DNA from: Phytoactinopolyspora halotolerans | GTDB taxonomy: Bacteria; Actinomycetota; Actinomycetes; Jiangellales; Jiangellaceae | Assembly: GCF_010550675.1 (NCBI RefSeq) | Contig: NZ_JAAGOA010000008.1 | Location: forward strand, 186,001-250,000 | Direction: 5' to 3' | Length of the DNA: 64,000 bases | The notes under the pieces: generated by a model | What the model was told of the DNA's origin: nothing | Database searches by the model: none | The model's input: only the letters and a program-made list of their open reading frames with translations | Shown here: piece by piece, positions 33,772 through 43,000 of the stretch | Layout of the letters: every line of letters starts with the position of its first letter | Numbering within the stretch: the first letter of the stretch is position 1 | Made by a program: the position numbers and the translations under genes

Positions 33772-35043
33772 TCACCATCTGGGACAGATGTACTCGTAGT
33801 CGGGCCGGAGACGTCGCATGTAGCCGGTGTCGTCGCGGGTGCGGATCTCGGTGGCGAGATATGTCTCGTGCATGCGGGCAAGACGGTCGGCATCCAGTTC
33901 GACGCCCAGGCCCGGCCGGTCGCACACGGCGATGGCTCCGCCCCGGATGGTCAGGTGAGCAGTGTCGACGACGTCGTCGTCCTCCCGCTTCCACGGCCAG
34001 TGCGTATCGAGGGCGTAGTCGATGTTCTGGACGGCCGCGCCGAGGTGTACCATGCCCGCCAGGCTGATGCCGAGATGGCTGTTCGAGTGCATCGACACGC
34101 CGATGCCGAACACCCGGCACAACGACGCCAAGTGCATCGACGCCAGGAACCCGCCCCAATAGTGCTGGTCGGCGAGGATGATCTGCACCGCTGCCTGCCG
34201 GATCGCCTCCGGGATGTGCCCGTTCTCCACCACGCACATGTTCGTCGCCAGCGGCACCGAGGTCTGCGCGGCGACCTGCGCCATGGCGCCGGTACCAGGG
34301 ACGGGGTCCTCGAGGTACTCCAGAACCGGCCCGAGACGCCGCGCGATACGGGTGCCGGTCTCCACCGTCCACGCGCCGTTCGGATCGATGCGCAGCGGGT
34401 GGTCGGGGAACGCCGCGTGCAGCGCCTCCACAGCGGCCGCCTCGTCGTCGGGTGGGAAGACGCCACCCTTCAGCTTGAGCGACCGGAACCCGTACATCTC
34501 GACCATCCGCCGCGCCTGCGCCACGATCTCGTCCGGCTTGAGGGCCGCTCCCCACGCGTCCGGCTCGGCGCCGGGATGGGCGGCCCACTTGTAGAACAGG
34601 TAGGCGCTGAAGTCCACGGTGTCCCGGTGCTTTCCGCCGAGCAGTGCCCAGACGGGTTCCCCGATGATCTTTCCTTGCAGGTCATAGAACGCGGAGTCGA
34701 AGGGCGCCACCACGGAACCGAGCATCTTGCCCGTCAGGGCCGTCCCGGTCGGATCGGCATGTGCGGCCGCGTTCCGTCCGGCGAGCGCGTCGCCGATCAC
34801 GGCCCAAAGCCGCCCCACGTCGTACGGAGATGCCCCGACAACCGCCTCCGCTGCGCGCTCGAGCATGCTCAGGTGGGCCGCATCGCCGTACGTCTCGCCC
34901 AGCCCCACCAGCCCCGAGCTCGTGTGGACCTGGACGACGGCACGCAGCGCACACGGCTCATGCACCCCGACCGAGTTGAGCAACGGCGGGTCGGCGAAGG
35001 CCACCGGGGTGATCTCCACCCGTTCGACAGTGTGCGAGCGCAT
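33772..35043 (-). CDS. gudD: Glucarate dehydratase-like enzyme (enolase superfamily)
   Basis: 423 residues from ATG 35043; an alternative ATG at 35079 overlaps the permease stop. Enolase-superfamily dehydratases remove water from aldaric acids. Seen: ITPVAFADPPLLNSVGVHEP (GudD-type N-terminus), RSLKLKGGVF (KxK), the metal ligands in LRIDPNGAW and LEDPVPG, ATNMCVVENG, and GVSMHSNSHLG with the catalytic His. The neighbours are a sugar ABC transporter and, across the divergent promoter, a 5-dehydro-4-deoxyglucarate dehydratase. Together they form a consistent glucarate/galactarate pathway. Confidence 0.88.
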   Translation of the reverse strand: MRSHTVERVEITPVAFADPPLLNSVGVHEPCALRAVVQVHTSSGLVGLGETYGDAAHLSMLERAAEAVVGASPYDVGRLWAVIGDALAGRNAAAHADPTGTALTGKMLGSVVAPFDSAFYDLQGKIIGEPVWALLGGKHRDTVDFSAYLFYKWAAHPGAEPDAWGAALKPDEIVAQARRMVEMYGFRSLKLKGGVFPPDDEAAAVEALHAAFPDHPLRIDPNGAWTVETGTRIARRLGPVLEYLEDPVPGTGAMAQVAAQTSVPLATNMCVVENGHIPEAIRQAAVQIILADQHYWGGFLASMHLASLCRVFGIGVSMHSNSHLGISLAGMVHLGAAVQNIDYALDTHWPWKREDDDVVDTAHLTIRGGAIAVCDRPGLGVELDADRLARMHETYLATEIRTRDDTGYMRRLRPDYEYICPRW

Positions 35044-35075
35044 GGTTCGGTCCAACCTCTCTGGTGCGTGTCCGT

Positions 35076-35972
35076 TCATCCTTTGACGGCTCCGGAGGAC
35101 AGGCCACGCATGAACGATCTCTGGAAGCACAGGAACGCGATCACAGCAGGGAGCAACGCAAGCGTGGCGGCCACGAGCACGACGCCGAGCCCGACCTCGG
35201 GGTCGGCCCGCAGCGTCCGCAGCGCCAACGGCAGCGTGAACATCGACGAGTCCGACGCCACCAGAAGCGGCAGCAGGTACTGGTCCCAGATCATGTTGAA
35301 GCCGAAGACACCGATGACCCCGAGCGCCGGCGTACAGGTCGGCAGGACCACAAAGAGGAACGTGCGGATCTCTCCGGCGCCGTCGATCTTGGCGGCTTCT
35401 TCCAGTTCGGCCGGCACCTCCTTCATGAACTCGGTCATGACGAGGATGGAGAAACCCCACGCCACGATCGGCACGATCATCCCCGGCAGGGTGTTGATCA
35501 GATTGAACCCGAGGAAGGGCACGTCGGCCAGGACCTGGGAGAGCGGAATCGCGAGGATCTCCTCCGGCAGCATCATCGTGCTCAGGACCAGCAGCATCGC
35601 GATCGCGCTGCCCCGGAACCTCTTGCGGGCCAGCGCGTGCGCCGCGAAGACCGACACGATCATCTGAAAGACCAGGCCGAAGCCGACGACGATCAGGGAG
35701 TTGGCGAGGTAGCGGAGGACACCGCGGTCGAAGGCGGCGCTGAAGCTTGCCAGGCTCGGATCGGCGGGGATGATGCTCAACTGCGACGGGTCTCGAGAGC
35801 CGGAGAACGCGCCCGCGACGACGGCGACGAGCGGACCGGCGAACACCACGATGATGATCGCCCACACCGCGTAATTGAGCGCCCTGATCCACGGCCGGCT
35901 GCTGGTGCCGAGCCCCAGCGCCGAATCGAGGCCGTCGCCGCCGTTCACGCCCGCTCGCCGCACTCGACTCAT
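35076..35972 (-). CDS. Sugar-acid ABC transporter permease (MalG type)
   Basis: 298 residues with six transmembrane segments and the EAA-type loop MKEVPAELEEAAKIDGAGEI. It overlaps the MalF-type permease by 4 bp and the dehydratase's alternative start. With the neighbouring permease and binding protein it forms a CUT1-family importer. The ATPase is not encoded here and is probably a shared MsiK-type protein elsewhere, as is usual in actinomycetes. Confidence 0.92.
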   Translation of the reverse strand: MSRVRRAGVNGGDGLDSALGLGTSSRPWIRALNYAVWAIIIVVFAGPLVAVVAGAFSGSRDPSQLSIIPADPSLASFSAAFDRGVLRYLANSLIVVGFGLVFQMIVSVFAAHALARKRFRGSAIAMLLVLSTMMLPEEILAIPLSQVLADVPFLGFNLINTLPGMIVPIVAWGFSILVMTEFMKEVPAELEEAAKIDGAGEIRTFLFVVLPTCTPALGVIGVFGFNMIWDQYLLPLLVASDSSMFTLPLALRTLRADPEVGLGVVLVAATLALLPAVIAFLCFQRSFMRGLSSGAVKG

Positions 35973-36946
35973 CGGTCTCTCCTCCTGGCGAACTGGACGA
36001 GCAGCGTCAACAACACCGTCGCGACGAACAACACCACCGATCCCGCGGCCGCCACTCCCAGATCGCCCCGCTCGAAGCCGAGCTTGTAGATCAGCGTCAT
36101 GACCACCTCGGACGAGCCGTTGGGGCCGCCGTTGGTGAGGAGGTACACCTCGGTGAACACGCGCATTCCGCGGATCGCCGCCAGCGTCAGCAGGATGACG
36201 ATCACGGGCCGGAGCGCTGGGATGGTCACGTATCGGATCCGCTGCAGTATCCCGGCGCCGTCGAGCGCGGCGGCCTCATAGAGCGACCGGTCCACGCTGA
36301 CCAGCCCGGCCACGATGATGATCATGTCGTAGGGCGCGCCCCGCCAGATACCCACGATCATCACCGACCACAGGGACGTGTCCGGGGAGTTGATCCACTG
36401 CGAGGGGTCCAACGTCACCCAGCCGATGATCTGGTTGGCGAGACCATCGGACGTCGGATGGTACATGATGCGCCAGACCTCGGCGATCACGGCCATCGGT
36501 GCGACGACCGGAAGGAATGCGGCCGACCGCACGAACCACAGCCGCTTCGCCTGGCCCTCGAGCAGGAGAGCGAGGGTGAAACCGAGAAACATCGAACCCG
36601 CGGTCTGCCCGACGGCGAGTATCGACGTGTGCCAGACGGCGCTCTGGAAGTCCGGGCTGCCGACCAACGTCTCGTAGTTGGCCGTCCCCACCCACTGGTT
36701 CCCGAGGAAGGGCTGGACGTCCTGGAAGCTCATGACCAGCGCCTGGCCCATGGGGATGAACTTGAACAGCAGGAACAGGATCAGCGCCGGGGCCAGGAAC
36801 AGCCACGGAACCCAGACGGGACCATGCCGCCTGGCCCGGCGCATCCAGCGCGCCCGGCTGGTCCGGCGCCCGACGGACCCGGGCGCCCCTGGCGCCCCGG
36901 GCGCCTCGGGAGTCCCGGCCCGCGCCGTCAGGGTTGTCTCGGTCAT
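35969..36946 (-). CDS. Sugar-acid ABC transporter permease (MalF type)
   Basis: 325 residues. A proline/glycine-rich cytoplasmic N-terminus (GTPEAPGAPGAPGSVGRR) precedes six transmembrane helices and the EAA loop VDRSLYEAAALDGAGILQRI. The gene overlaps the binding-protein stop (36943) and the MalG start (35972) by 4 bp each, so the operon is translationally coupled. Confidence 0.92.
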   Translation of the reverse strand: MTETTLTARAGTPEAPGAPGAPGSVGRRTSRARWMRRARRHGPVWVPWLFLAPALILFLLFKFIPMGQALVMSFQDVQPFLGNQWVGTANYETLVGSPDFQSAVWHTSILAVGQTAGSMFLGFTLALLLEGQAKRLWFVRSAAFLPVVAPMAVIAEVWRIMYHPTSDGLANQIIGWVTLDPSQWINSPDTSLWSVMIVGIWRGAPYDMIIIVAGLVSVDRSLYEAAALDGAGILQRIRYVTIPALRPVIVILLTLAAIRGMRVFTEVYLLTNGGPNGSSEVVMTLIYKLGFERGDLGVAAAGSVVLFVATVLLTLLVQFARRRDR

Positions 36947-38274
36947 TCCGCGAGGACTCCCTGCGCGTCGAGCTCGCTGGTGAACTCCTCATCCAGTTGC
37001 TCCATCGCCGTCTCAGCGTCGAGGCTGCAATCGCTGATGAGGGCGTTCAGCGTCTCGGCGGAGGCCTGCAGGAACGGAGCCCAGTTCGGGACGACAGGAA
37101 CGTAGCGGCCGTTCTCGTCGTAGAGGTCTTGGAACAGCTGCCAGCGATCGTCCTCGCGCACGTCGGACATCACGATGTCCTGGTTCACCGGAATGCGCAC
37201 CAGACCTCCCTCCTCGTCGCCGGCCATCGCGACGGTCTGCCCCTCGACCGATATGGCCCACTCCGCGAACGTGTCCTGCGCGTCTTCATTCGCGCTGCCC
37301 GCCATCAGATACACGTTGTTGCCCTCGGCGAGGGTGGTCAGGCCCGCCGGGCCCGGCGGCGGCGCGAACACCTCGACGACGTCGGCACCTGGATCGATGT
37401 CGAAGCTCGCCAGCTCGTATGGTGCGACCAGGTACGATCCGGCACCGTCGGTCTGGAACAGTTCCTTGGTGTTGGTGGTGTCCTGACTTCCGGCCCCTGG
37501 CTGCATCACGTCGTGCTCGCACGCCAGGTTGCGGATCCACTCCGCCGCCTCGATCGATCCGGGCGTAGCGACGGCGGAGGAGAACGTCCCGTCGCCGTGC
37601 TCCGTGAAGTACTCGCCACCACCGGACCAGTAGAACGTCGACGTGTTCCACGAGATGTAGCCGCGCTTCGTCGTCCCCGGCACGGCGATCCCGGCGACGT
37701 CCGCACCGGTGCCGGTGGGGTCTCCGTCGACGTAGGCCTTCCACAGCTCGATGAGCTCGTCCCAGGTCGTCGGGATGTCGGCTCCGACGTTCTCGCGCCA
37801 ATCAGCCCGGTTGAACAGGGCGACGGTGTGGGCCGTGAACGGCACGCCGTAATACTCGCCGTCGACGGCCTTGGCCGCGTCCCACGCGCGCTCGGCGACG
37901 CGGTCGGATCCCTCGATGGCGGCGGGATCGATCTGACGGAGCAGGCCCTGCGACTGCATGTTGCCGAGCTGAGCGGTGTCGTTGATCACGACGTCCGGGA
38001 GGTCTCCCTGCGCGGCACGCTGCTGCAGCTTGGTCTCGAAGTCTTCGAGTACCGAAGTGAACTCCACCTCGACTCCGGTCGCTTCGGTGAAGGCGTCGGC
38101 CATGTCCTGCCCGATCATGTCGGACGGGCTTCCCGGGGCCTTCCGCTGCCAGATCTCCAGCGTCTGGGAGTCGGGGTCGTTCTGCTCGGCCGAGTCTCCG
38201 CCGCCCTCTGAACACGCGGCAAGGGTGACGGCTGCGACGGCGATCGCGGCCATCAGTTCCGATGTCTTCATCAT
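36943..38274 (-). CDS. Lipoprotein solute-binding protein of the sugar-acid ABC transporter
   Basis: About 443 residues. Three consecutive ATGs (38277, 38274, 38271) follow GAAGGAG; the middle one has the best spacing. The signal sequence ends in the lipobox LAAC (AVAAVTLAACSEGG). The mature part is a family-1 extracellular binding protein (EIWQRKAPGSPSDMIGQDMA, TFAEWAISVEGQTVAMAG). Tyrosine/tryptophan-rich stretches such as GYISWNTSTFYWSGGGEYF are usual in sugar-binding pockets. The ligand is inferred from the enzymes to be an aldaric acid or a precursor. Confidence 0.9.
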   Translation of the reverse strand: MMKTSELMAAIAVAAVTLAACSEGGGDSAEQNDPDSQTLEIWQRKAPGSPSDMIGQDMADAFTEATGVEVEFTSVLEDFETKLQQRAAQGDLPDVVINDTAQLGNMQSQGLLRQIDPAAIEGSDRVAERAWDAAKAVDGEYYGVPFTAHTVALFNRADWRENVGADIPTTWDELIELWKAYVDGDPTGTGADVAGIAVPGTTKRGYISWNTSTFYWSGGGEYFTEHGDGTFSSAVATPGSIEAAEWIRNLACEHDVMQPGAGSQDTTNTKELFQTDGAGSYLVAPYELASFDIDPGADVVEVFAPPPGPAGLTTLAEGNNVYLMAGSANEDAQDTFAEWAISVEGQTVAMAGDEEGGLVRIPVNQDIVMSDVREDDRWQLFQDLYDENGRYVPVVPNWAPFLQASAETLNALISDCSLDAETAMEQLDEEFTSELDAQGVLAE

Positions 38275-38483
38275 CATGAGCTCCTTCGTCCATGGTTCGA
38301 AACGTGACCGACCGAGCGTCTCCGGCGCCTGATGGTTCGCCAGCCCTATGGCACGCAAGACGATAGAAGCCCTTGTCGATGCTTGTCTAAACCAAATATC
38401 GCATGGAATGATGCACTCTCGGTATCACCGGGCTCCCTGAGCTACGCACCGCGGGAGCCATCGGCCGACGTCCGGGAGGCGGC

Positions 38484-39359
38484 ATGTTCACGCTGGACCA
38501 GGTCCGCGGCTTCATCGCGGTCGCGGAGGAAGGTCACTTCGGGCGCGCGGCGGAGCGTCTCAACATGACCCAGCCGCCGTTGAGCCGGCAGATCCAGAAA
38601 CTGGAGAAGGCCGTAGGAACCGTCCTGCTCGAGCGAGACAACCGCAAGGTCGAGCTGACCCCCGCCGGCGCGGCATTCCTGGCGGAGGCCAAGCGGCTCG
38701 TGGCCGCCTCGGAACGGGCGCCGGACGCCGCGCGCCGCATCGCCGCCGGCATGGCGGGCCAGCTACGCATCGGCTTCACGGCGACATCGAGCTTTGCGCT
38801 GCTGGGCCCGCTTCTCGGCAGGATCACCGCCGAACTGCCCGACGTCGATATCGAACTCCACGAGATGGTCACATCCCAGCAGGTGGAGGGTCTGCAGAAC
38901 GGCGACCTCGACCTCGGGCTCGCCCGGCCGCCGTTCGACATGAACATGTTCGACTCCCATCCACTGCTCGCCGAGAGCCTCGACCTCGCCGTGCAGCAGG
39001 GCCATGATCTTGATGTCCGCGACGGCGGAATATCGGCGGACATGCTCCGGAACGTCCCGCTGATCATGTATTCGCCCACCGACGCCCGCTACTTCTACGA
39101 CCTTGCCGTTCGGCTCGTCCCGTTCGAGCACCGGAACGTCGTCCACACGGTCAACCAGATCCTGACCGCCGTCGCCCTGGTCGCCGCGGGCCGAGGCGTG
39201 GCCTTCGTGCCTCGTTCCGCGCGCCTGCTCGGCATCGACGGCGTGTCGTATGTCCCCATCGACGGGCTCGCGGACAACGTCGTCGAGATCCACGCCGTCT
39301 GGATCCGCGACGCGCGCAACCCGGCACTCGCCCGGGTCGTCCACATGATCCGAACCTGA
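38484..39359 (+). CDS. LysR-family regulator of the sugar-acid operon
   Basis: 291 residues. N-terminal HTH: LDQVRGFIAVAEEGHFGRAA, ERLNMTQPPLSRQIQKLEKA. The C-terminal effector domain begins LRIGFTATSSFALLGPLLGR. It is divergent from the transporter-dehydratase operon and upstream of the aldolase-type gene, the usual position of a LysR activator responding to the substrate. The start is the ATG at 38484, just after GGGAGGC. Confidence 0.9.
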   Translation: MFTLDQVRGFIAVAEEGHFGRAAERLNMTQPPLSRQIQKLEKAVGTVLLERDNRKVELTPAGAAFLAEAKRLVAASERAPDAARRIAAGMAGQLRIGFTATSSFALLGPLLGRITAELPDVDIELHEMVTSQQVEGLQNGDLDLGLARPPFDMNMFDSHPLLAESLDLAVQQGHDLDVRDGGISADMLRNVPLIMYSPTDARYFYDLAVRLVPFEHRNVVHTVNQILTAVALVAAGRGVAFVPRSARLLGIDGVSYVPIDGLADNVVEIHAVWIRDARNPALARVVHMIRT

Positions 39360-39378
39360 CGAGACGTGATGCTCGAGG

Positions 39379-39390
39379 TGCATTGATGCA
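39379..39390 (+). promoter_or_regulatory. Small inverted repeat before the dehydratase gene
   Basis: TGCAT (39379-39383), TG, ATGCA (39386-39390) lies about 100 bp before the start at 39489. A related GATGCA sequence occurs in the divergent promoter region near 38409. It could be a LysR-bound half-site pair. The support is weak. Confidence 0.3.
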
Positions 39391-39488
39391 TACCACAATG
39401 GGCTTGGACAGGCATCGACGCGGCTCCCTACGGTGGTCCCGGCAACGATCCACTGCCGGTCCAGCACACGACGCGAAGGAAAAGACCT

Positions 39489-40439
39489 GTGGCATCTCAC
39501 AGTCCCGTCGAACTTGCCGCGCTGCTCAAAGATGGCCTGCTCTCGTTTCCGGCGACGGCGTTCCGCCCTGACTTCGAGTTCGATGAGGATGCCTATCGTC
39601 AGCACATCGACTGGCAGTCTCGCGGCGGCGTCGGCGGCCTGTTCGCGGCCGGCGGTACCGGCGAAGGGTTCAGCCTGACCCCTGATGAGACGGCACGCGT
39701 CGTCCGCGTCGCCGTCGAGGAAGCCGGTGCCCGGATTCCCGTGCTCGGCTCGGCCGGCGGATCCACCAGCCAAGCCGTCACGAACGCACAATCGGCCGAG
39801 GCGGCAGGGGCGGACGGCGTGTTGTTGCTCCCGCCCTATCTCACGGAGTGTGACCAAGACGGGCTGCTCGCGCACGCGTCGGCCGTGTGTTCGGCGACCG
39901 GCATCGGCATCATCCTCTACAACCGCGCCAACGCCGTCTACTCGGCCGAGACCGTCGCCGCCCTGGCGGAGGCGCACCCCAATCTCATCGGCTTCAAGGA
40001 CGCGGTCGGCGACATCGAGCACCTGACTCGCGTCTACGCCACGAACGGTGACCGATTGTTCTACCTCGGTGGCCTGCCCACCGCCGAGACATTCGCGCTG
40101 CCGCTGGTACAGCTCGGGATGAGCACGTACTCGTCGGCGATGTACAACTTCCTCCCGGATTTCGCCCTGGAGTTCTACCAGGATGTCCGGCGGCAGGACA
40201 GGGCCGCGGTCACCGAGAAGCTCAACCGGTTCGTCCTGCCATACCTGGAGATTCGCGACCGGGTGAAGGGCTACGGCGTCTCGATCGTGAAGGCGGGCCT
40301 GCGCGTCGTCGGCCGTGACCTCGGGCCGGTCCGTCCGCCCCTGCAGAACCTCAGCAAGGAGGACGAGTCCGACTTGGCGGACCTGATCGACGCCGCTGGG
40401 GTCCGTCGCACGTCGACGACGACGCGAGAGCGCGCCTGA
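39489..40439 (+). CDS. kdgD: 5-dehydro-4-deoxyglucarate dehydratase
   Basis: 316 residues, GTG start at 39489 with GAAGGAAAAG upstream. It belongs to the DapA/NAL class I aldolase superfamily: AAGGTGEGFSL (carboxylate binding), ILYNRANAVY (Tyr proton relay) and the Schiff-base lysine in LIGFKDAVGD. The enzyme dehydrates and decarboxylates 5-dehydro-4-deoxyglucarate to 2-oxoglutarate semialdehyde, the step after glucarate dehydratase. The C-terminal GYGVSIVKAGLRVVGRDLGP is typical of this subfamily. The following semialdehyde dehydrogenase is not in the window. Confidence 0.9.
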   Translation: MASHSPVELAALLKDGLLSFPATAFRPDFEFDEDAYRQHIDWQSRGGVGGLFAAGGTGEGFSLTPDETARVVRVAVEEAGARIPVLGSAGGSTSQAVTNAQSAEAAGADGVLLLPPYLTECDQDGLLAHASAVCSATGIGIILYNRANAVYSAETVAALAEAHPNLIGFKDAVGDIEHLTRVYATNGDRLFYLGGLPTAETFALPLVQLGMSTYSSAMYNFLPDFALEFYQDVRRQDRAAVTEKLNRFVLPYLEIRDRVKGYGVSIVKAGLRVVGRDLGPVRPPLQNLSKEDESDLADLIDAAGVRRTSTTTRERA

Positions 40440-40486
40440 CCGTCAGGCACCTGGCGCAGGTCTCGCCGTACGACGGGGGACCGAGC

Positions 40487-41050
40487 TCACGTCACCAGCA
40501 GCCGCTCGACCCGGGACAGCATCTCCTCGACGTTGGCCTCGGCGGTCGCCTCCCTGGCCTCCGCAAGGCTGAGCCAGCGCAGCGGCGCATCGGGCTTCTC
40601 CGGGCGCGCGTCGTCCGGCGCCGAGGTCGCCAGCACGAAGCGGAGATCGGCGTGCTCGTGCGCGGGCTCGTACTCATTCGCCGGAACCTGCACGATCACC
40701 AGCTGAACGAGCGACGCATCCGGCCACGGCGTCAAGTCGGTGAGGCCGGTCTCCTCCCGCCCTTCGCGCAGCGCGATCTGCAGCGGATCGTGCTCCCCGG
40801 GGTCTCCGTGCCCGCCGACCTGGAGCCATGCCTGCTGCCGCTGGTGCCAGCGCAAGAGCACCCGCTTGGACTCCGGGTGCACGATCATCGCCGAGGCCGT
40901 GCAATGCAGCGGCGTCGTCCGGAGCCACGGGTCCGCCTCGCGGTCCACCATGGCGCGGGTCCGGTCGAGATCGGCCGCCTCACGTGCATCGTTCGGCCGG
41001 TATCCGGACAACAGGTCAGCAAGGATTCGTCGATCTCCACGCGCACACAC
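40487..41050 (-). CDS. NUDIX hydrolase
   Basis: 187 residues, GTG start at 41050. The Nudix box GGHGDPGEHDPLQIALREGR followed by EETGL is complete. The domain begins after a helical N-terminal ~45 residues. The core begins TPLHCTASAMIVHPESKRVL, and the substrate could be a nucleotide or a sugar nucleotide. It is isolated between the sugar-acid and phenylacetate clusters. Confidence 0.9.
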   Translation of the reverse strand: MCARGDRRILADLLSGYRPNDAREAADLDRTRAMVDREADPWLRTTPLHCTASAMIVHPESKRVLLRWHQRQQAWLQVGGHGDPGEHDPLQIALREGREETGLTDLTPWPDASLVQLVIVQVPANEYEPAHEHADLRFVLATSAPDDARPEKPDAPLRWLSLAEAREATAEANVEEMLSRVERLLVT

Positions 41051-41077
41051 AGCCTATGCGGCTCGCCCGCTGGGTGA

Positions 41078-41252
41078 TCACGCGTATGCGGCGACGACGT
41101 CCGCAGCGTTCCAGACCACGTCCACCCGGCTACGTTCGACGTGGGAGTCGATCCCGTTCGCGGACACGACCACGAGGCCGGTTCGATCGCAGTGCCGCCA
41201 GGTACAGCCGGAGGTTGCCGTCGGCCACGCGGTAGAGGCAGATGTAGATCCC
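41078..41252 (-). pseudogene. Remnant of an archaeal-ATPase/DUF234-type gene
   Basis: On the minus strand one frame reads YRVADGNLRLYLAALRS, the conserved central motif of these ATPases (YxIADxxLRFYL). A second frame, ending in a stop at 41078, reads GLVVVSANGIDSHVE then VDVVWNAADVVAAYA, like the C-terminal end of the same family. The two pieces are fused by an internal deletion with a frameshift near 41180. The N-terminal P-loop part is gone. A related intact gene stands at 20265-21749. Confidence 0.55.
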
Positions 41253-41288
41253 ATCTACGTAAATTCTATCTACGTAGGTAGTACCTAC
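41244..41288. repeat. AT-rich cluster of overlapping palindromes
   Basis: GTAGAT-CCC-ATCTAC (41244-41258), CTACGTAG (41270-41277) and GTAGGTA-G-TACCTAC (41274-41288) occur within 45 bp, with CTACGTA repeated twice. This is much less GC-rich than the surroundings. It lies where the lost N-terminal part of the ATPase remnant would join and may be its former junction or an operator for paaE-side transcription. Confidence 0.6.
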
Positions 41289-41332
41289 ATAAACGCTGCT
41301 GCGGATGAGCCTGCGCAGAGGCTGGATTCATG

Positions 41333-42415
41333 TCAGGCGTCGTAGTCGACGGTGATCTTCTCGGTGCGGGGCAGTGACTGGCAGGTGAGGACGAACCCGG
41401 CGTCGATCTCGGACCCCTCTAACGCGAAGTTGCGTCGCATCGCGACCTCGCCTTCGGTCACCTTGGCCCGGCACGTGCCGCACACCCCGCCCTTGCAGGA
41501 GAACGGCAGGTCGGGCCGGACCCGCTGCGCGCCGTCCAGCACGGGCGTATCGGCCGCGAGGTGCACGGTCGTGGTCTTGCCGTCCAGCACGATCGTGACC
41601 TCGCTGGTGGCACCCTCGGGAGCGGCCTCCTCATGGTGGACGGGCGGCGGGGGGACGTCGTCGACGTAGAACAGCTCGTGGTGGATCCGCTCCCCCGGCA
41701 CGCCTCGTCGCTTGAGCAGGTCTTCGGCGCCGGTGATCATCTGATACGGGCCGCACAGCCACCAGTGATCCACCCGCCCGGCGTCGACCAGCACGTCCAG
41801 CAGCGCGTCCAGCTTCGCTGGATCCAGCCGTCCGGTGAACAGTTCGACGTCCCGCGGCTCCCGGGAAAGAACGTGCACCAGCTGGAACCGCGCGGCGTAC
41901 CTATCCTTCAGATCGGCCAGTTCGTCGGCGAACATCACCGTATCGGTGCGGCGGTTGCCGTAGAGCAGCGTGACTGTGGCGTCGGGGTTGGCGAGCACCG
42001 TCGCGACGATCGACAGCACCGGCGTGATCCCGGAACCGGCGGCGACCAGCACGTGGTGGCCGGGCCGATCGGCATCGGGTGTGAAGGCGCCGGTCGGAGT
42101 GCCCACCTCCAGCTCGTCCCCAGGCCGGACGTCGCGCACCAACCAGGTGGAGAACAGACCATCCGGCACCGCACGCACGCCGATCCGCGGTGGTGCCCCT
42201 TCAGGGGCACAGACGGAGTAGGAACGACGTTCGTCACGTCCATCCACCCGGCGGCGCACCGTCAACGACTGGCCGGCGCGGAAGGCGTACTCGTCGGCTA
42301 GGTCCGCCGGCACATGGAAGGTCACCGCCGCAGCGTCGTCACAGAGTCGGTCGACGCGGCTCACCCGCAGTGGGTGAAATCTCCCACGTAGGCGCGCTTT
42401 TCCGTCGGTGGCCAC
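41333..42415 (-). CDS. paaE: Phenylacetyl-CoA epoxidase reductase subunit PaaE
   Basis: 360 residues, GTG start with AAGGAGATC upstream. The N-terminal FAD- and NADPH-binding reductase domain shows DERRSYSVCAP and AAGSGITPVLSIV. The C-terminal plant-type 2Fe-2S domain shows FSCKGGVCGTCRAKV and a distal Cys in VLTCQS. PaaE passes NADPH electrons to the di-iron PaaAC oxygenase that epoxidises phenylacetyl-CoA. It is the last gene of the operon paaZABCDE, directly abutting paaD. Confidence 0.93.
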   Translation of the reverse strand: MATDGKARLRGRFHPLRVSRVDRLCDDAAAVTFHVPADLADEYAFRAGQSLTVRRRVDGRDERRSYSVCAPEGAPPRIGVRAVPDGLFSTWLVRDVRPGDELEVGTPTGAFTPDADRPGHHVLVAAGSGITPVLSIVATVLANPDATVTLLYGNRRTDTVMFADELADLKDRYAARFQLVHVLSREPRDVELFTGRLDPAKLDALLDVLVDAGRVDHWWLCGPYQMITGAEDLLKRRGVPGERIHHELFYVDDVPPPPVHHEEAAPEGATSEVTIVLDGKTTTVHLAADTPVLDGAQRVRPDLPFSCKGGVCGTCRAKVTEGEVAMRRNFALEGSEIDAGFVLTCQSLPRTEKITVDYDA

Positions 42416-43000
42416 TTAGATCTCCTTGACGTGCTCGAACGGCTCCTGACACGAGCGGCACCGACGCAGCGCCTTGCAGGCGGTCGCGCTGAACCGCGAC
42501 ACCTCCTCCGTCTCGGCTGACCCGCACCACGGGCACGTCACACCTACGCCGACCTCGGACACCCGGATCGCGCCCGTCACCTCGGCATTGTCGCGGCCGA
42601 CCGACTCTGCATGCGCGTGCACCGGTCGCCGTGTCGCCAGAGTCAGCGGGATCGGGCCCGTCGGTCGTCTCGGGGCGGCGCCGGGCGGGGCGATGCCGTG
42701 CTCGGCCAGCTTGCGCCGGCCGTCGTCGCTGATCCAGTCGGTGCTCCACGGCGGATGCAACGCGACCCGCACCTCGACGTCGTCGTATCCGGCGCGATTC
42801 AGCGCGTGTACGAGATCGTCACGCATGGTGTCCATCGCCGGGCAGCCGGTATACGTCGGCGTGATCGACACGACGACGCGTCCGTCCCGCTCCTCGACAT
42901 CGCGAAGAACGCCCAGGTCGGCGAGGGTGAGCATGGGCAGCTCCGGATCGGTCACGGTCTCCGCGACCGCCCGGGCGCGCGTCATGGTCGGCACAGGCAT
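42416..43000 (-). CDS. paaD: Phenylacetate-CoA oxygenase assembly protein PaaD
   Basis: 194 residues from ATG 43000; GGAGGGGG lies 7 bp upstream. The N-terminal MIP18/SufT-like domain (VTDPELPMLTLADLGVLRDV, TYTGCPAMDTMRDDL) is implicated in iron-sulfur cluster assembly. The C-terminal zinc-ribbon-like cysteines (TCPWCGSAETEEVS, CRSCQEPF) are typical of PaaD. Its start overlaps the paaC stop. Confidence 0.92.
   Translation of the reverse strand: MPVPTMTRARAVAETVTDPELPMLTLADLGVLRDVEERDGRVVVSITPTYTGCPAMDTMRDDLVHALNRAGYDDVEVRVALHPPWSTDWISDDGRRKLAEHGIAPPGAAPRRPTGPIPLTLATRRPVHAHAESVGRDNAEVTGAIRVSEVGVGVTCPWCGSAETEEVSRFSATACKALRRCRSCQEPFEHVKEI

Noticed and set aside
35044-35892. Long upstream extension of the glucarate dehydratase frame
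   Set aside because: It overlaps the permease gene on the same strand in another frame and shows no enolase-superfamily similarity before base 35043.
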